From assembly GCA_964520785.1 (NCBI GenBank), contig CAZFQG010000092.1, forward strand, positions 1 through 24,583: a stretch of 24,583 nt of DNA, given 5' to 3'. Source of the DNA: CAZFQG01 sp964520785 (GTDB lineage Bacteria; Planctomycetota; Planctomycetia; Pirellulales; Thermoguttaceae). Both the position numbers and the translations under genes were made by a program. The notes beneath the pieces are model-generated. The model made no database searches and was not told where the DNA came from. It saw only the letters and a program-made list of their open reading frames with translations. Positions 15,148 through 23,286 of the stretch are shown here, one piece after another; position 1 is the stretch's first letter, and the number at the start of each line of letters is the position of its first letter.

Positions 15148-17664
15148 TTATTCAGTGGCTCGATCCAACTGAATTACGCCGACGTGACTTGAGAGGAATG
15201 GTTCCGCGCGGAGGTCGCCCGACCGGAGCCGCACGCGAATCGCGCCCGATTCGTGCGTTGAGAGCACCGGGACGCCGAGCCGCCTATAGCATTCTGCCAC
15301 TAAGGGGTGGACGCCTCTACTCCCGCTGCTGGCGATTGCGATTCTCGGCCTCGCCCATCCGGTAAGTTCGGCGGAATGCCCCGATCTGCTTCCGTGGTGG
15401 GGGACGAGCAGGACGTCGCAATTCCAAGGAGGCATTGAAATGAGTTTCTGCGTTCCAGGAGGTTCTATGTCCCCGGTAATGAGTATTCTCCAGCCGGAAT
15501 ACTCTATTCCCAAAACAAGGCTGTTGGCATTGTCATTCCCCGAGTCCTCCGTCCGGTTCGGGTGAAAGACTTGGAACCGGCACTCGCCTATCCGCCAGGA
15601 GTCTCCGCGGCGGATCGTTTTTATCTCCACGCTCCACGCTTCGAAAGCACTCCGCAGGAACTCGACCGCTCCGGAGGCGTTTTGAAACATTTGGGGGGTT
15701 ACGCAGGCGGTTTTGACGCGGAACTTTTCCAACAGGCCCGGGACCGCGTTGTAATGATCGGCGTCGGGATGGGATAGAACGACGGCATCAATCCGCGGGA
15801 TTCCTCGGGACCAGAGAAAATCGGCGATTGTCTCCGCCCCGGCCGAGGCTGAAGAGAGCTGCCCGGCGTCGCACAGGACGGTCTCTCCGCCTGGCAATTC
15901 CAGAACGACCGCCAGGCCGTGGCCGACGGAGAGGAAGGTGCACGTGAGTTCCGGTTGCCGGTGGTGGATGCCAGTAAAAAGACATCCAATACCGCACCAC
16001 GCGATCGCACACCCCGCGATGAAGCCGCGAGGTGCTCTTCCTTTCGCGACCGTCATCATCAAAACGGCGCCGCCGTAGAACCCCATCAGCCACCACCTTG
16101 GTGGACCGGGCAACCAGAAATGCCCACCCGGGACGGACTGGCCGCACGTCACGAGGCCGTCGATGACGTTTAACGAGGTGTTGCACCACAGCGCGGCCGT
16201 TCGCGCTCCCAATGGGAACCACGCTCCCAGGAGTAAGACGCCGAAACCTCCGGCCAAAGCACCAGTCAGGGGAACGCTCAGCAGCATGTTCAGAAGCAAC
16301 CCGATGGGCGAAATGACGTGGAATTCGGCCAGAACCAGCGGGGTCGTCAAAACCCAGACGGTCGCGGTCGCGGTGAAGAGTTGCCACAGCTTTCGCTTCG
16401 TCCACCACACGCCGTAGTCGAAGCGGCCGCTTGTTTCGATGATAAGCCGGTCGAGTGGATCCCGGGCCCGATCCCATTCGCGCCACCGCCGGCCGATTTG
16501 GATCAACCCGGCCACCGCCAAAAACGACAGTTGCACGCCGGTCGCGAAAAGGTCCGCGGGGTTCAGCAGTAGAATCAGGATGCCGGCGGCCGCCAGGGCG
16601 TTCGGCGACGCGGATCGACGCCCCGTGAGGAACGCGAGTGACATGACCACGACCAGCATACTCGCTCGCAGGGCCGGCGGCCGAGCATCGGTCAACAGGA
16701 CGTAAACGACGCACACCGCCGCGGCCACGACGATGCCCACCTCGAAACGGACTAATAATAGTCTCGCCAAGAGCAAAGCGCCTCCGTAAACGATTCCGAC
16801 GTGGAGCCCGGAAATGGCCAACAGGTGAACGGTACCCGTCTCTTGAAAGGCTGACCGCCGTTCCTCGTCGACCCGGTTGCGCGCCCCGAGTAAGAGCGCG
16901 CCCGCCAGCCCGGCGTTCTTCCGACCCAGATACCGCTCCAGGAGGTCGGCGCCCGCTCGCCGAGTCTTCTCCAGCAGGCGTCCCGCGGAAAGGCCGCTCG
17001 GCCGTTGGAGAACCTCCACGCAGCTTGGATGAGATGAACGGATCATGCAGTGAATCCGCTGCGCACGATAACGCTCGCGACGGTTGACCTGCCCCGGATT
17101 CGCTGGTTCCGCCGGCGCTACGAGACGCCCGAAAACCCGGACCCGCTCGCCGGGCCAAGTTGAGTCGTATTTCCCATCCACATACACCGCCACCGTTCCG
17201 GCGGCCGCGCGGAACCCCGTTCCGTCACGAATCCATTCCACCGACAGGTCCATTCGGGTCCGCTCGGGCCGCGGGATTACATCAAGAGGCCCCCATTCGG
17301 GAGGGGGCAAATTCCTCGGTCCACGAAGCACGACACCCTCGACGCAGCAGGGCCGCGGGACGTTCGTCGCGAAACGGCCGATCTCGTCGCGGTCGAAGAG
17401 CGACCAGCGGCAATGATGCCACCCGGCGGCGGCAACGGCGACGAATAGGAGGGTCGAGCACAACCGTGAAACCGGCCGTTTCCCCGTCGCGAACCAAACG
17501 GGGACGAGAAAACCCGCGGCGGATAAGTGCCACCAAAACGGGACGGGGAAAGCGCGATCCGCAAGTATCCCAAACGCGGCCGCCGCGACGATGACGACGA
17601 GCGGCCGATACGCGGCCGGCGGAGGACGATTCGACTCCGCGGAAATGGGTAACTGCGAGTCCAC
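15148..17664 (-). CDS. comEC: ComEC/Rec2 family DNA-uptake channel protein
   Basis: Inner-membrane channel that carries single-stranded DNA into the cytoplasm in natural transformation. In 838 residues the three expected parts appear in order: an N-terminal DUF4131-like region with about three membrane helices and a soluble OB-like segment (about 20-215), the polytopic Competence domain (about 240-560) with the hallmark HLLAISGLHVG (280-290), and a metallo-beta-lactamase-like C-terminal domain (about 575-835). The latter keeps the SHPDADH metal site (H632, D634, D636, H637), GD at 731-732 and PHHGSR (755-760), so it may be an active nuclease. The usual DVGQGDA is replaced by SVGHGLA at 579-585. 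The start is GTG at 17664 with only a weak ribosome-binding site. The lipoprotein gene upstream on the same strand is 178 bases away, so comEC may have its own promoter. Confidence 0.93.
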   Translation of the reverse strand: MDSQLPISAESNRPPPAAYRPLVVIVAAAAFGILADRAFPVPFWWHLSAAGFLVPVWFATGKRPVSRLCSTLLFVAVAAAGWHHCRWSLFDRDEIGRFATNVPRPCCVEGVVLRGPRNLPPPEWGPLDVIPRPERTRMDLSVEWIRDGTGFRAAAGTVAVYVDGKYDSTWPGERVRVFGRLVAPAEPANPGQVNRRERYRAQRIHCMIRSSHPSCVEVLQRPSGLSAGRLLEKTRRAGADLLERYLGRKNAGLAGALLLGARNRVDEERRSAFQETGTVHLLAISGLHVGIVYGGALLLARLLLVRFEVGIVVAAAVCVVYVLLTDARPPALRASMLVVVMSLAFLTGRRSASPNALAAAGILILLLNPADLFATGVQLSFLAVAGLIQIGRRWREWDRARDPLDRLIIETSGRFDYGVWWTKRKLWQLFTATATVWVLTTPLVLAEFHVISPIGLLLNMLLSVPLTGALAGGFGVLLLGAWFPLGARTAALWCNTSLNVIDGLVTCGQSVPGGHFWLPGPPRWWLMGFYGGAVLMMTVAKGRAPRGFIAGCAIAWCGIGCLFTGIHHRQPELTCTFLSVGHGLAVVLELPGGETVLCDAGQLSSASAGAETIADFLWSRGIPRIDAVVLSHPDADHYNAVPGLLEKFRVKTACVTPQMFQNASGAVEFLRSAFEAWSVEIKTIRRGDSWRIGECRFQVFHPNRTEDSGNDNANSLVLGIEYSGWRILITGDIEPPGTQKLISMPPWNCDVLLVPHHGSRSGHSAELTGWARPRIAIASSGSRGVHPLVAECYRRLGVPVLSTHESGAIRVRLRSGDLRAEPFLSSHVGVIQLDRATE

Positions 17665-17842
17665 GAGCGGCGTTCCGGGTGATGAGCGAATAACAATGCG
17701 GCGAAAACCGGCCGATTACCGCGAACGGCTGGAGCCGGAAGTCCAATTATGACACCCGTCCGCCACTCGTGCAACTGTCTTGCCCGAAAAAGCTTGAAGC
17801 CGGTCCGGGGCCGTTTTCCGCGACGCCCAATCGCCGAACCTC

Positions 17843-18280
17843 CTACTCCAACGCGATATCCACGACTTGCCCTTTCTCGCGGATCTCGAATCTTAGGGGG
17901 GTGTCTGTTTCATTGCCGTATTTTTTCAGAATCGCCGGCAGGAGGCCCTTGCCGCCCCCGCCGGAGGTCATTCGGAATTCTTCCGCGGGAGACCTCGGAC
18001 GGAATTGAACCCAGACGGTGTGCGGGCCGGTCACGGCACCGTCGCGGCTGTTGCTATAGCGAAGCCAATACCGGCCCTGGTCGTCCGTCACGCCCCAACT
18101 GGGACGCCCCTTCTCCGGTTTGAAATTGAGAAACAGGTTTGGTACCGGTTCGCCTTGATAGGTGACGGTGCCGGTCACCTCGACGACCTCGGGACCTTTC
18201 GGACCGCACCCAACGATCAACAGGACCGAGCCGAGCACGACGGACGCGGACGGCGCCGCGACTGGAATTCGAAACGACAT
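17843..18280 (-). CDS. Small lipoprotein with a carboxypeptidase-regulatory/transthyretin-like beta domain
   Basis: A 145-residue predicted lipoprotein of the kind that commonly follows DUF1559 genes in planctomycetes. The hydrophobic stretch 12-24 ends in a lipobox LIVGC with the lipidated Cys at 25. The rest has the pattern of a small beta-sandwich: VTGTVTYQGEPVPN (35-48) opening, then GVTDDQGRYWLRY, a typical regulatory-like strand and turn. Function is unknown. The start is ATG at 18280: it gives the signal peptide directly, GGAGG lies a suitable distance upstream, and it begins one base after the TGA of the DUF1559 gene (TGA-C-ATG), so translation is likely coupled. An open frame extends upstream to 18649, but that part overlaps the DUF1559 coding region and is not real. 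Confidence 0.85.
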   Translation of the reverse strand: MSFRIPVAAPSASVVLGSVLLIVGCGPKGPEVVEVTGTVTYQGEPVPNLFLNFKPEKGRPSWGVTDDQGRYWLRYSNSRDGAVTGPHTVWVQFRPRSPAEEFRMTSGGGGKGLLPAILKKYGNETDTPLRFEIREKGQVVDIALE

Positions 18281-18281
18281 G

Positions 18282-19262
18282 TCAAGGCTCCTCCCCGATG
18301 ACTTCCCCGCCGTCGCGAGAAAACATCGCTTTGTACGTCTTGAAGTCGATATCGTCACTGATCCACGTGACATGACCATCGACCATGGCCGCCTGGAGAC
18401 CGTCCGGATGGTCGCTGTGCCCGCCGCGGTGATTCCAGCTCGTCGTGTTCGGTGGCGTGGGCGTGCCGTCGTGCTCCTGGCACGTGACGTAGCCTTGCGA
18501 CACATGATGGACCCAGAAGAACTGGTTCGAACCGCGGTCCACCGGCACCCAACTATGATTCCCCCAATGGGCCGCCTCCAGAAAAAGAAAGGTTGAACTC
18601 GTCCCGTCGCTGATCTCCGAGAGTCTGACGGCGCTATGCACGAAGGCAACGCCGTTCATTCCGACTTGCGTCCTTTCGGGACAACAAGCCCCCTGGCCAT
18701 GGTTTACCCCGTAGTCCTTGAACTCGGTCGTCGGCTGGACCCGGTGGGCGGAAGGACAGACGAAAATATCCGGCATGTGCGTCGCGGCGTATTGATTGGT
18801 CGCGCTTCCCGCCGGCCCGCGATCCTTCGACGCGGGGGCCCAGCTCGAATCCTCGGGAATGCTCCTGGCGTAAGCCGGGCGAGAGAAATCGATCCGGTCG
18901 AAAAGCGGTTGATGTTCCAGGTGAGGCAACAGCAGGACGGGCCAACCGAAGTGGCCCCACGGCAGGCCGGTGGAATTCGGATCGTGCCAGCCGGCCGGGA
19001 AGGAGATGTTCCCATTCCACGCTCCGATGCTTCCGGAAAAAAGCGTCCCATGGGCCGATTCGTAGTTCAACCCGGCCAACGCCAACTGCTTCAGATTGTT
19101 CGAACACCGCATCCGCCTTGCCGCCTCGCGCGCGGCCTGGACGGCCGGCAGGAGCAACGCGATGAGAATCCCGATGATCGCGATGACCACCAACAATTCG
19201 ACAAGTGTAAAACCGGCTTTTCGACGGTTTCGCTTTTCCGGGAAAACAAGCGCCATCCGCAT
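18282..19262 (-). CDS. DUF1559 protein with prepilin-type N-terminal methylation signal
   Basis: Pseudopilin-like protein of the large planctomycete DUF1559 family, 326 residues. A 17-residue basic leader ends in a type IV prepilin site, KAG-FTLVELLVV, with Glu at position 5 of the mature chain, followed by the hydrophobic helix that stays in the membrane or packs in a pilus-like fibre. The globular part ends in the usual AAMVDGHVTWI motif. The ATG at 19262 is chosen because GGAGGTG (19272-19266) lies just upstream and because it gives a normal short leader; an in-frame start at 19349 would add 29 residues with no signal character. Members are often translated as class-III-signal proteins processed by prepilin peptidase, but their cellular role is not settled. 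It is co-transcribed with the lipoprotein gene. Confidence 0.93.
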   Translation of the reverse strand: MRMALVFPEKRNRRKAGFTLVELLVVIAIIGILIALLLPAVQAAREAARRMRCSNNLKQLALAGLNYESAHGTLFSGSIGAWNGNISFPAGWHDPNSTGLPWGHFGWPVLLLPHLEHQPLFDRIDFSRPAYARSIPEDSSWAPASKDRGPAGSATNQYAATHMPDIFVCPSAHRVQPTTEFKDYGVNHGQGACCPERTQVGMNGVAFVHSAVRLSEISDGTSSTFLFLEAAHWGNHSWVPVDRGSNQFFWVHHVSQGYVTCQEHDGTPTPPNTTSWNHRGGHSDHPDGLQAAMVDGHVTWISDDIDFKTYKAMFSRDGGEVIGEEP

Positions 19263-19265
19263 CAG

Positions 19266-19272
19266 CACCTCC
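19266..19272 (-). promoter_or_regulatory. Ribosome-binding site that sets the DUF1559 start
   Basis: GGAGGTG on the minus strand is a near-complete anti-16S match. Its GGAGG ends 5 bases before the ATG at 19262 and 11 before the next ATG at 19256, so the former is the better start. It overlaps another in-frame ATG (19274), which is therefore unlikely to be used. Confidence 0.75.
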
Positions 19273-19361
19273 ATGAGATTTCGTTCGAGCAGGGTGCCAC
19301 TCCCCTCTCTGGTGGCGATCCAGCCCGTTTCTACAGGGTCGCTTAACATACCACGATTTCT

Positions 19362-19390
19362 ATTTTCGTCCCCCGCGACGTGTCCGTCAA
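19362..19390 (-). promoter_or_regulatory. Candidate sigma-70-type promoter for the DUF1559 operon
   Basis: On the minus strand TTGACG (19390-19385) and GAAAAT (19367-19362) are separated by 17 bases, matching 9 of 12 consensus positions. Transcription would start near 19355, leaving a leader of about 93 bases. Planctomycete promoters are poorly characterised, so this rests on consensus alone. Confidence 0.35.
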
Positions 19391-19479
19391 GTCATTCGCG
19401 GCGTGGGTCACGACGCCGCATCTGGGAGGCGGTTTAGGGGTAAAGGGATAAAGAACCGAGCGGGGCCGGGCTGAATTCC

Positions 19480-19500
19480 GAAAAAACCGGCAGTTTTTTC
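19480..19500. other. Symmetrical A/T-armed hairpin
   Basis: G-AAAAAAC (19480-19487), loop CGGCA, GTTTTTT-C (19493-19500): an 8-bp perfect stem with A and T runs as arms, and AATT further out on each side (19474-19477, 19506-19509). It looks like a bidirectional terminator except that the stem is A/T-rich and it sits between two divergent genes. It could insulate the two promoters or bind a regulator. Confidence 0.45.
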
Positions 19501-19633
19501 CGCCGAATTGGCCTTTTGCCGCGAGCCGAAATCCCGTACTATCTCTCGCCTTATCAGAGCACCTCGTCATCTTGGATTCCAGTCGCCCGGGGAAGAGCCT
19601 CTTCGGGCCGATCACAAGAAAGGGAACCAATCC

Positions 19634-20173
19634 ATGAGATTACGGAAACCCATTGGAACCGTCCTGTTGAGTCTGGCCGCCGTTGGAATGCTTATCCCCG
19701 CCCCGGTGCTGCGAGCGGCGACCACAAGCCGGAATGCGCCGCCCGCCCAGACCCTGGACATCGTATTGCAGAAGAACAACACGCTACTGGGCCAGATCGT
19801 CGACACACAGGGCGTTCCGCAAAAGAGACTGGACGTGGCCGTCGTCCAGGACGGCCGGGTCATCCACCGGGCAAAGACCAATGAATCCGGTTTCTTTTTC
19901 GCGTCGAATCTACAAAGCGGCTTGTACCAGGTCGTCAGCGACAAAACCGTCGGTACCTACCGCCTCTGGGATTCGCGCGTTGCCCCCCCTAGTGCCCAAC
20001 AAGGGGCTCTTCTAGTGCGGGGCCAGGGCCCCATTCGCGCTCAGCAGGGTCCCATCGCCTACTGGTTGACGAACCCCTGGGTCATTGCCGGACTGATTAC
20101 GACGGCGGTGGTCGTTCCGATCGTCATTCACAACTCTCGCACCGGTGACGACGGCACCCCGGCGAGTAATTGA
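19634..20173 (+). CDS. Small exported carboxypeptidase-regulatory-like protein with C-terminal membrane segment
   Basis: A 179-residue protein. Residues 1-28 are a signal peptide (MRLRK, then hydrophobic 7-25, cleavage near RAA). Residues about 40-115 form a regulatory-like beta domain: LLGQIVDTQGVPQKRLDV (51-68), an ESGFFFASNLQSGLYQVV strand and turn (84-101), then YRLWDSRVAPP (109-119). Residues 149-167 (WVIAGLITTAVVVPIVIHN) are a hydrophobic helix, so the domain would be held at the outer face of a membrane. The start has AAGGG about ten bases upstream. The next gene product has the same order of elements, so the pair looks like an old tandem duplication. Function is unknown; similar proteins are frequent in planctomycetes. 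Divergent from the DUF1559 pair. Confidence 0.8.
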   Translation: MRLRKPIGTVLLSLAAVGMLIPAPVLRAATTSRNAPPAQTLDIVLQKNNTLLGQIVDTQGVPQKRLDVAVVQDGRVIHRAKTNESGFFFASNLQSGLYQVVSDKTVGTYRLWDSRVAPPSAQQGALLVRGQGPIRAQQGPIAYWLTNPWVIAGLITTAVVVPIVIHNSRTGDDGTPASN

Positions 20174-20246
20174 CGACTTCCGCGTTTCGCGGACGGAGAC
20201 TTCGCCCCCTTTTCACTGGCATACGTTCTCGGGATGGGCCCGCCTC

Positions 20247-20819
20247 GTGTGGACTTACGCCTCTCGACCGATCCGCTTCTTGAAGGCGCCCCCTCCTCCG
20301 GCACGCGCGGTGTGCTTACTACTGGCGTGCGTCCCCTGGGTGGGCGACCAAGGCCGCGCCGACGCGACTGAACGCGTTTACACGGTTACGGCCTACGATG
20401 TCGTTCTGGCGGAAGGAGGAGTTCTGCTCGGACGTATCGGCGATACCGCTTTGAATCGGAACGGCCGAAAGACCAAGGTGGTTTTGACCGGCCAAGACCG
20501 GCTCGGCTCGGTCGCGTCGACCGACGCCGAGGGGCGATTCGCGTTTCGTGGTTTGCGGCCCGGCCTATACCAACTCGCGACGCAGGATGGTCGCGCCACT
20601 TGTTTATGCCGCGCATGGAGACCCGAGGCCGCGCCTCCTCTGGCCTCCCCCACGCTCCACTGGAACCCTCGTTCGGTGACTGCCCGGGGGCAGATTCCCA
20701 TGCCGTTCACCAATCTGCGCAATACGTTCGCCATCGGCGGAGTGGTCGGCGGCGCGATCGCCGCGCCAATAATCTACAACAACGCCAAGATGCAGAATCG
20801 CGTTCCGGCAAGCCCGTGA
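20247..20819 (+). CDS. Paralogue of the preceding small exported protein
   Basis: From the GTG at 20247 this is about 190 residues. The same layout as the gene before it is visible: basic N-terminus, hydrophobic AVCLLLACVPWV, a cleavage-like GRADA, a beta domain with VLLGRIGDT and DAEGRFAFRGLRPGLYQL, then CRAWRPEAAPP, RGQIPMPF, and a C-terminal glycine-rich hydrophobic segment (FAIGGVVGGAIAAPIIYNN). Shared landmarks with the neighbour are LLG-IxDT, GLYQ, RxWxxxxAPP and the membrane segment followed by a short polar tail ending PAS. The start is uncertain: the open frame reaches back to a GTG at 20145, which would overlap the previous gene by 29 bases and bury the signal peptide; TTG at 20280 is another option. 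None has a good ribosome-binding site. Confidence 0.72.
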   Translation: MWTYASRPIRFLKAPPPPARAVCLLLACVPWVGDQGRADATERVYTVTAYDVVLAEGGVLLGRIGDTALNRNGRKTKVVLTGQDRLGSVASTDAEGRFAFRGLRPGLYQLATQDGRATCLCRAWRPEAAPPLASPTLHWNPRSVTARGQIPMPFTNLRNTFAIGGVVGGAIAAPIIYNNAKMQNRVPASP

Positions 20820-21059
20820 GATTCCGTCCCGCCAAGCCGCACGACCGGGTGAAAACGCGGCGATGCCAATCACTCCAAATCCATTGAATCCCCTCAGAGG
20901 ATTACCCCCGAGAGAGGGCGTGGTTTCGCGGCGACGTTTGATGTCGTATTCTATCTTTAGCCGGCCGTCCAATTCCACGGGCGACGAGTCGCTCCCCTTT
21001 CCCCCTTCTTAAAGGGGGACGGACTGCAACGGTGACATCAAACACACTGCCGCGAACCA
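20820..21059 (+). other. Spacer with a hairpin before the UbiB-family gene
   Basis: A 240-base spacer. TCCCCCTT (21000-21007) pairs with AAGGGGGA (21012-21019) across a CTTA loop, an 8-bp G/C-rich stem 40 bases before the start codon. No T-run follows on either side, so it is a leader hairpin rather than a standard terminator. The downstream gene has no Shine-Dalgarno sequence. Confidence 0.45.
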
Positions 21060-22733
21060 ATGAGACTCAGTGCCATTCCCCAGACCTACCGCCACCTTCA
21101 GCGATTGCGTCAGATCGTGATGGTCTTGAGCAAGTTCGGGCTGGCGGATGGTCTGAGCCGCTTGGGTCCCGAATTCACCTACAAGTTGATCCGCTCGAAG
21201 GGGGGCCAACAGATTGCCGGGTTGACGTTTCCGCAGCGGATTCGCCTGGCGTTGAGCGACCTGGGCCCGACGTTCATCAAGATCGGGCAGATTCTCAGCA
21301 CCCGTCCGGACGTGGTTGGCAACGCGATCGCGGACGAGCTGAAGGAATTGCAGGCGAATGTCCCGCCGGATCCGCCGGAGGTGGTCCGCAAGACGTTGGA
21401 AAGCGAGCTGAAGAGGCCGGCTTCCGAAGCCTTTCTCGAGTTCGACGAGACGCCGCTGGCGTCGGCCTCCATCGCCCAGGTTCACCGCGCGACGCTCCAT
21501 TCCGGAGAGAGGGTCGTCGTCAAGGTGCAGCACCGCGGAATCCGCGATATCATGCGCGCGGATATGGAGATCGTCGCCGGGATCGCCGCCCTCTTGGAGC
21601 AGCACGTTCCGGAATCGCGGCGGTACCGGCCCAAATCGCTCGTGGTCGAATTCGACCGCGGTCTAAAACGAGAACTGGACTTCTGTCGGGAACTGCAGAG
21701 TATCGTCGAGTTCGGTGAGTTGTTCGCCGGCGATCCCGGCGTCCGCATTCCAAAGGCCTACCGGGAGTTGTCCACGTCGCGGGTATTGACGATGGAGTAC
21801 CTGGGGGGTCCGCGGGTGTCTCAACTCGATCCGCGCGACCCGGCCGTCGACGCCCAATACCTGGCGAAGAAGGGGGCGGACATCTTCCTGAAGATGATTT
21901 TCGACCACGGGTTCTACCATTCCGACCCCCATCCGGGCAACATCGTCGTGCTCCGGGACAACGTCGTGGGCTTGTTGGATTTCGGCTCGACCGCGCGAAT
22001 CGACGACACCCTGAGGGGCCAAATCGGCGAAATGCTGTTGTGCATCGCCATGGGGGATTCGGAGCGGCTGACTTCGCTGATCATGCGCGTCGGAAACGTC
22101 CCACTGGGAACGGACCGGTCGACGCTGCACCTGGACGTGGCCGATTTCGTGGCGAACTACGGCAATCAGCCGCTGGCGGAATTCGACTTAAGCGGCGCCC
22201 TGACGGAAATGACCGAAATCATCTTCCGCTACGGCATTACGCTGCCGGCGAGGGCGGGAATGCTCTTGAAAGTGCTGATTACGCTGGAGGGGACGGCGAG
22301 GATTCTTTCCCCCCGGTTCAGCCTATTGGAGGTCATGAAGCCTTACCGGCTGAAGCTGCTGAAGGCGCGGCTTTCGCCGAAGAGGCGATTGGCCAAACTG
22401 TGGCACCTTCTGGGGGACATCGAGTACTTGATGGGTGCGTTTCCGCAGCGGATCGGGGCGCTCTTCGCCCAGATCGAAAGCGGTAAGTTCGACATCCATC
22501 TCGACCACCGCGGCCTGGAGCCCTCCGTCAACCGGCTGGTCATCGGACTGATCTGCAGTTCCCTCTTCCTGAGTTCCTCCATCCTCATGGCCTCGAAGGT
22601 GCCGCCATTGTGGATGGAACACATTTCGGTTTGGGGCATCGTGGGAATCACCATCGCCGCGCTCCTAACGATCCGCATCGTCCGGGCGATCCAAAAGAGC
22701 GGACAACTGACACGCAAGGACAAGGAAAACTAG
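21060..22733 (+). CDS. ABC1/UbiB (AarF) family atypical kinase-like protein
   Basis: A 557-residue membrane-associated protein of the family that includes UbiB of ubiquinone biosynthesis and Coq8/ADCK. Family signatures are in place: KxGQ (K74-Q77, KIGQILSTRPD), the Ala-rich loop ASASIAQ (134-140) that replaces the glycine-rich loop, the nucleotide-binding Lys in VVVKVQHRG (K155), DPHPGN (289-294) and DFGS (307-310). Two hydrophobic helices near the C-terminus (about 497-516 and 524-541) match the UbiB membrane anchor. The role is probably lipid or quinone related: family members show ATPase activity and are thought to help extract or handle isoprenoid lipids. No ubi or men genes are nearby, so the substrate is open. 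ATG at 21060 lacks a visible ribosome-binding site, but the N-terminus fits the family. The following gene is convergent. Confidence 0.92.
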   Translation: MRLSAIPQTYRHLQRLRQIVMVLSKFGLADGLSRLGPEFTYKLIRSKGGQQIAGLTFPQRIRLALSDLGPTFIKIGQILSTRPDVVGNAIADELKELQANVPPDPPEVVRKTLESELKRPASEAFLEFDETPLASASIAQVHRATLHSGERVVVKVQHRGIRDIMRADMEIVAGIAALLEQHVPESRRYRPKSLVVEFDRGLKRELDFCRELQSIVEFGELFAGDPGVRIPKAYRELSTSRVLTMEYLGGPRVSQLDPRDPAVDAQYLAKKGADIFLKMIFDHGFYHSDPHPGNIVVLRDNVVGLLDFGSTARIDDTLRGQIGEMLLCIAMGDSERLTSLIMRVGNVPLGTDRSTLHLDVADFVANYGNQPLAEFDLSGALTEMTEIIFRYGITLPARAGMLLKVLITLEGTARILSPRFSLLEVMKPYRLKLLKARLSPKRRLAKLWHLLGDIEYLMGAFPQRIGALFAQIESGKFDIHLDHRGLEPSVNRLVIGLICSSLFLSSSILMASKVPPLWMEHISVWGIVGITIAALLTIRIVRAIQKSGQLTRKDKEN

Positions 22734-23286
22734 AGCCCCTCGCCACGGTTCGGTCCTGGGGGTGGGACGAGCGCGAATCCAAAGACCAGGTCGCACGTCG
22801 CGTGAGCGTTCATCCTTCAGCCTTCCTCTCCCCTCCTTCCCTCTTGCGAAGGAGCGCAACAGATGGGACCATTATTATCGAAAAGAGGCTTCGGGTTCAA
22901 GTCGCCTTTGGCGAGAATGCAATGCGATAGACACCCACACAATTCTTATTCGTTTTGCGCAGAAAGTACCAAGTCGGTCGAACCGCCAAGGTGCTTCCAG
23001 TTTTGCTGGCACCATTTTTGCGTTTTTCTGTTTCCCCAATTGGAAACCCGACAAGGACTTCCGAAAAATGGCGTTTCGTACAACGTCGATATTGACGCGA
23101 CCGGCGGGCTGACACGGAAGGGCCAAGGAGTGATTTGTCTCGCGGATGGAACACGGAGCCGGCGCGCGCCCTGCGCGAACGGAACCGCCGGTCGGCGCGT
23201 GAACGCCGACGGACGGTCCGGGGAGCTTCAATCGACGGACGTCGACTCGCTCTTCGCCGCGTCCGGCGGCAATCGACTCGGGATGA
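22734..23286. other. Convergent intergenic region, 553 bp
   Basis: No supported gene. The open frames here (for example minus strand 22875-23231) are rich in Arg/Pro and match nothing I know. The region holds a good terminator candidate at 22990-23019 and a second hairpin, GTTTCC-CCAATT-GGAAAC (23030-23047). A stretch near 22895 resembles a tRNA T-loop but does not fold as one. It is unusually long for a convergent gap in this gene-dense window. Confidence 0.5.
22990..23019 (+). terminator. Intrinsic terminator candidate
   Basis: GGTGC and CAG on the left pair with CTG and GCACC on the right (22990-23013; 8 bp, a 3-base bulge on the left arm, loop TTTTG), followed by A and five Ts (23015-23019) and more T-rich sequence. 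It is 257 bases after the UbiB-family stop, so it could end that transcript or one from an unseen small RNA. Confidence 0.5.

Larger units (their letters stand above)
19263..19633. other. Divergent promoter region
   Basis: This 371-bp stretch separates the leftward DUF1559 pair from the rightward small exported proteins and contains no supported gene. It holds a candidate leftward promoter (19390-19362), an A/T-armed hairpin (19480-19500) and a possible rightward -10 box TACTAT (19537-19542) with only a weak -35. The rightward gene has AAGGG about ten bases before its ATG. Confidence 0.5.

Noticed and set aside
15788..17158. 456-codon minus-strand frame inside comEC
   Set aside because: Same strand, different frame; extremely Arg/Gly-rich, while the comEC frame has all family motifs.
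18281..18649. Upstream extension of the lipoprotein frame
   Set aside because: It would overlap the DUF1559 coding region and put the lipobox in mid-protein; the ATG at 18280 with its ribosome-binding site is the natural start.
22890..22920. GGGTTCAAGTCGCC resembles a tRNA T-arm
   Set aside because: The flanking bases do not form the 5-bp T stem and no acceptor or anticodon arm can be drawn.
22875..23231. 118-codon minus-strand frame in the convergent gap
   Set aside because: No recognisable domain, no ribosome-binding site, and composition like the antisense frames elsewhere.
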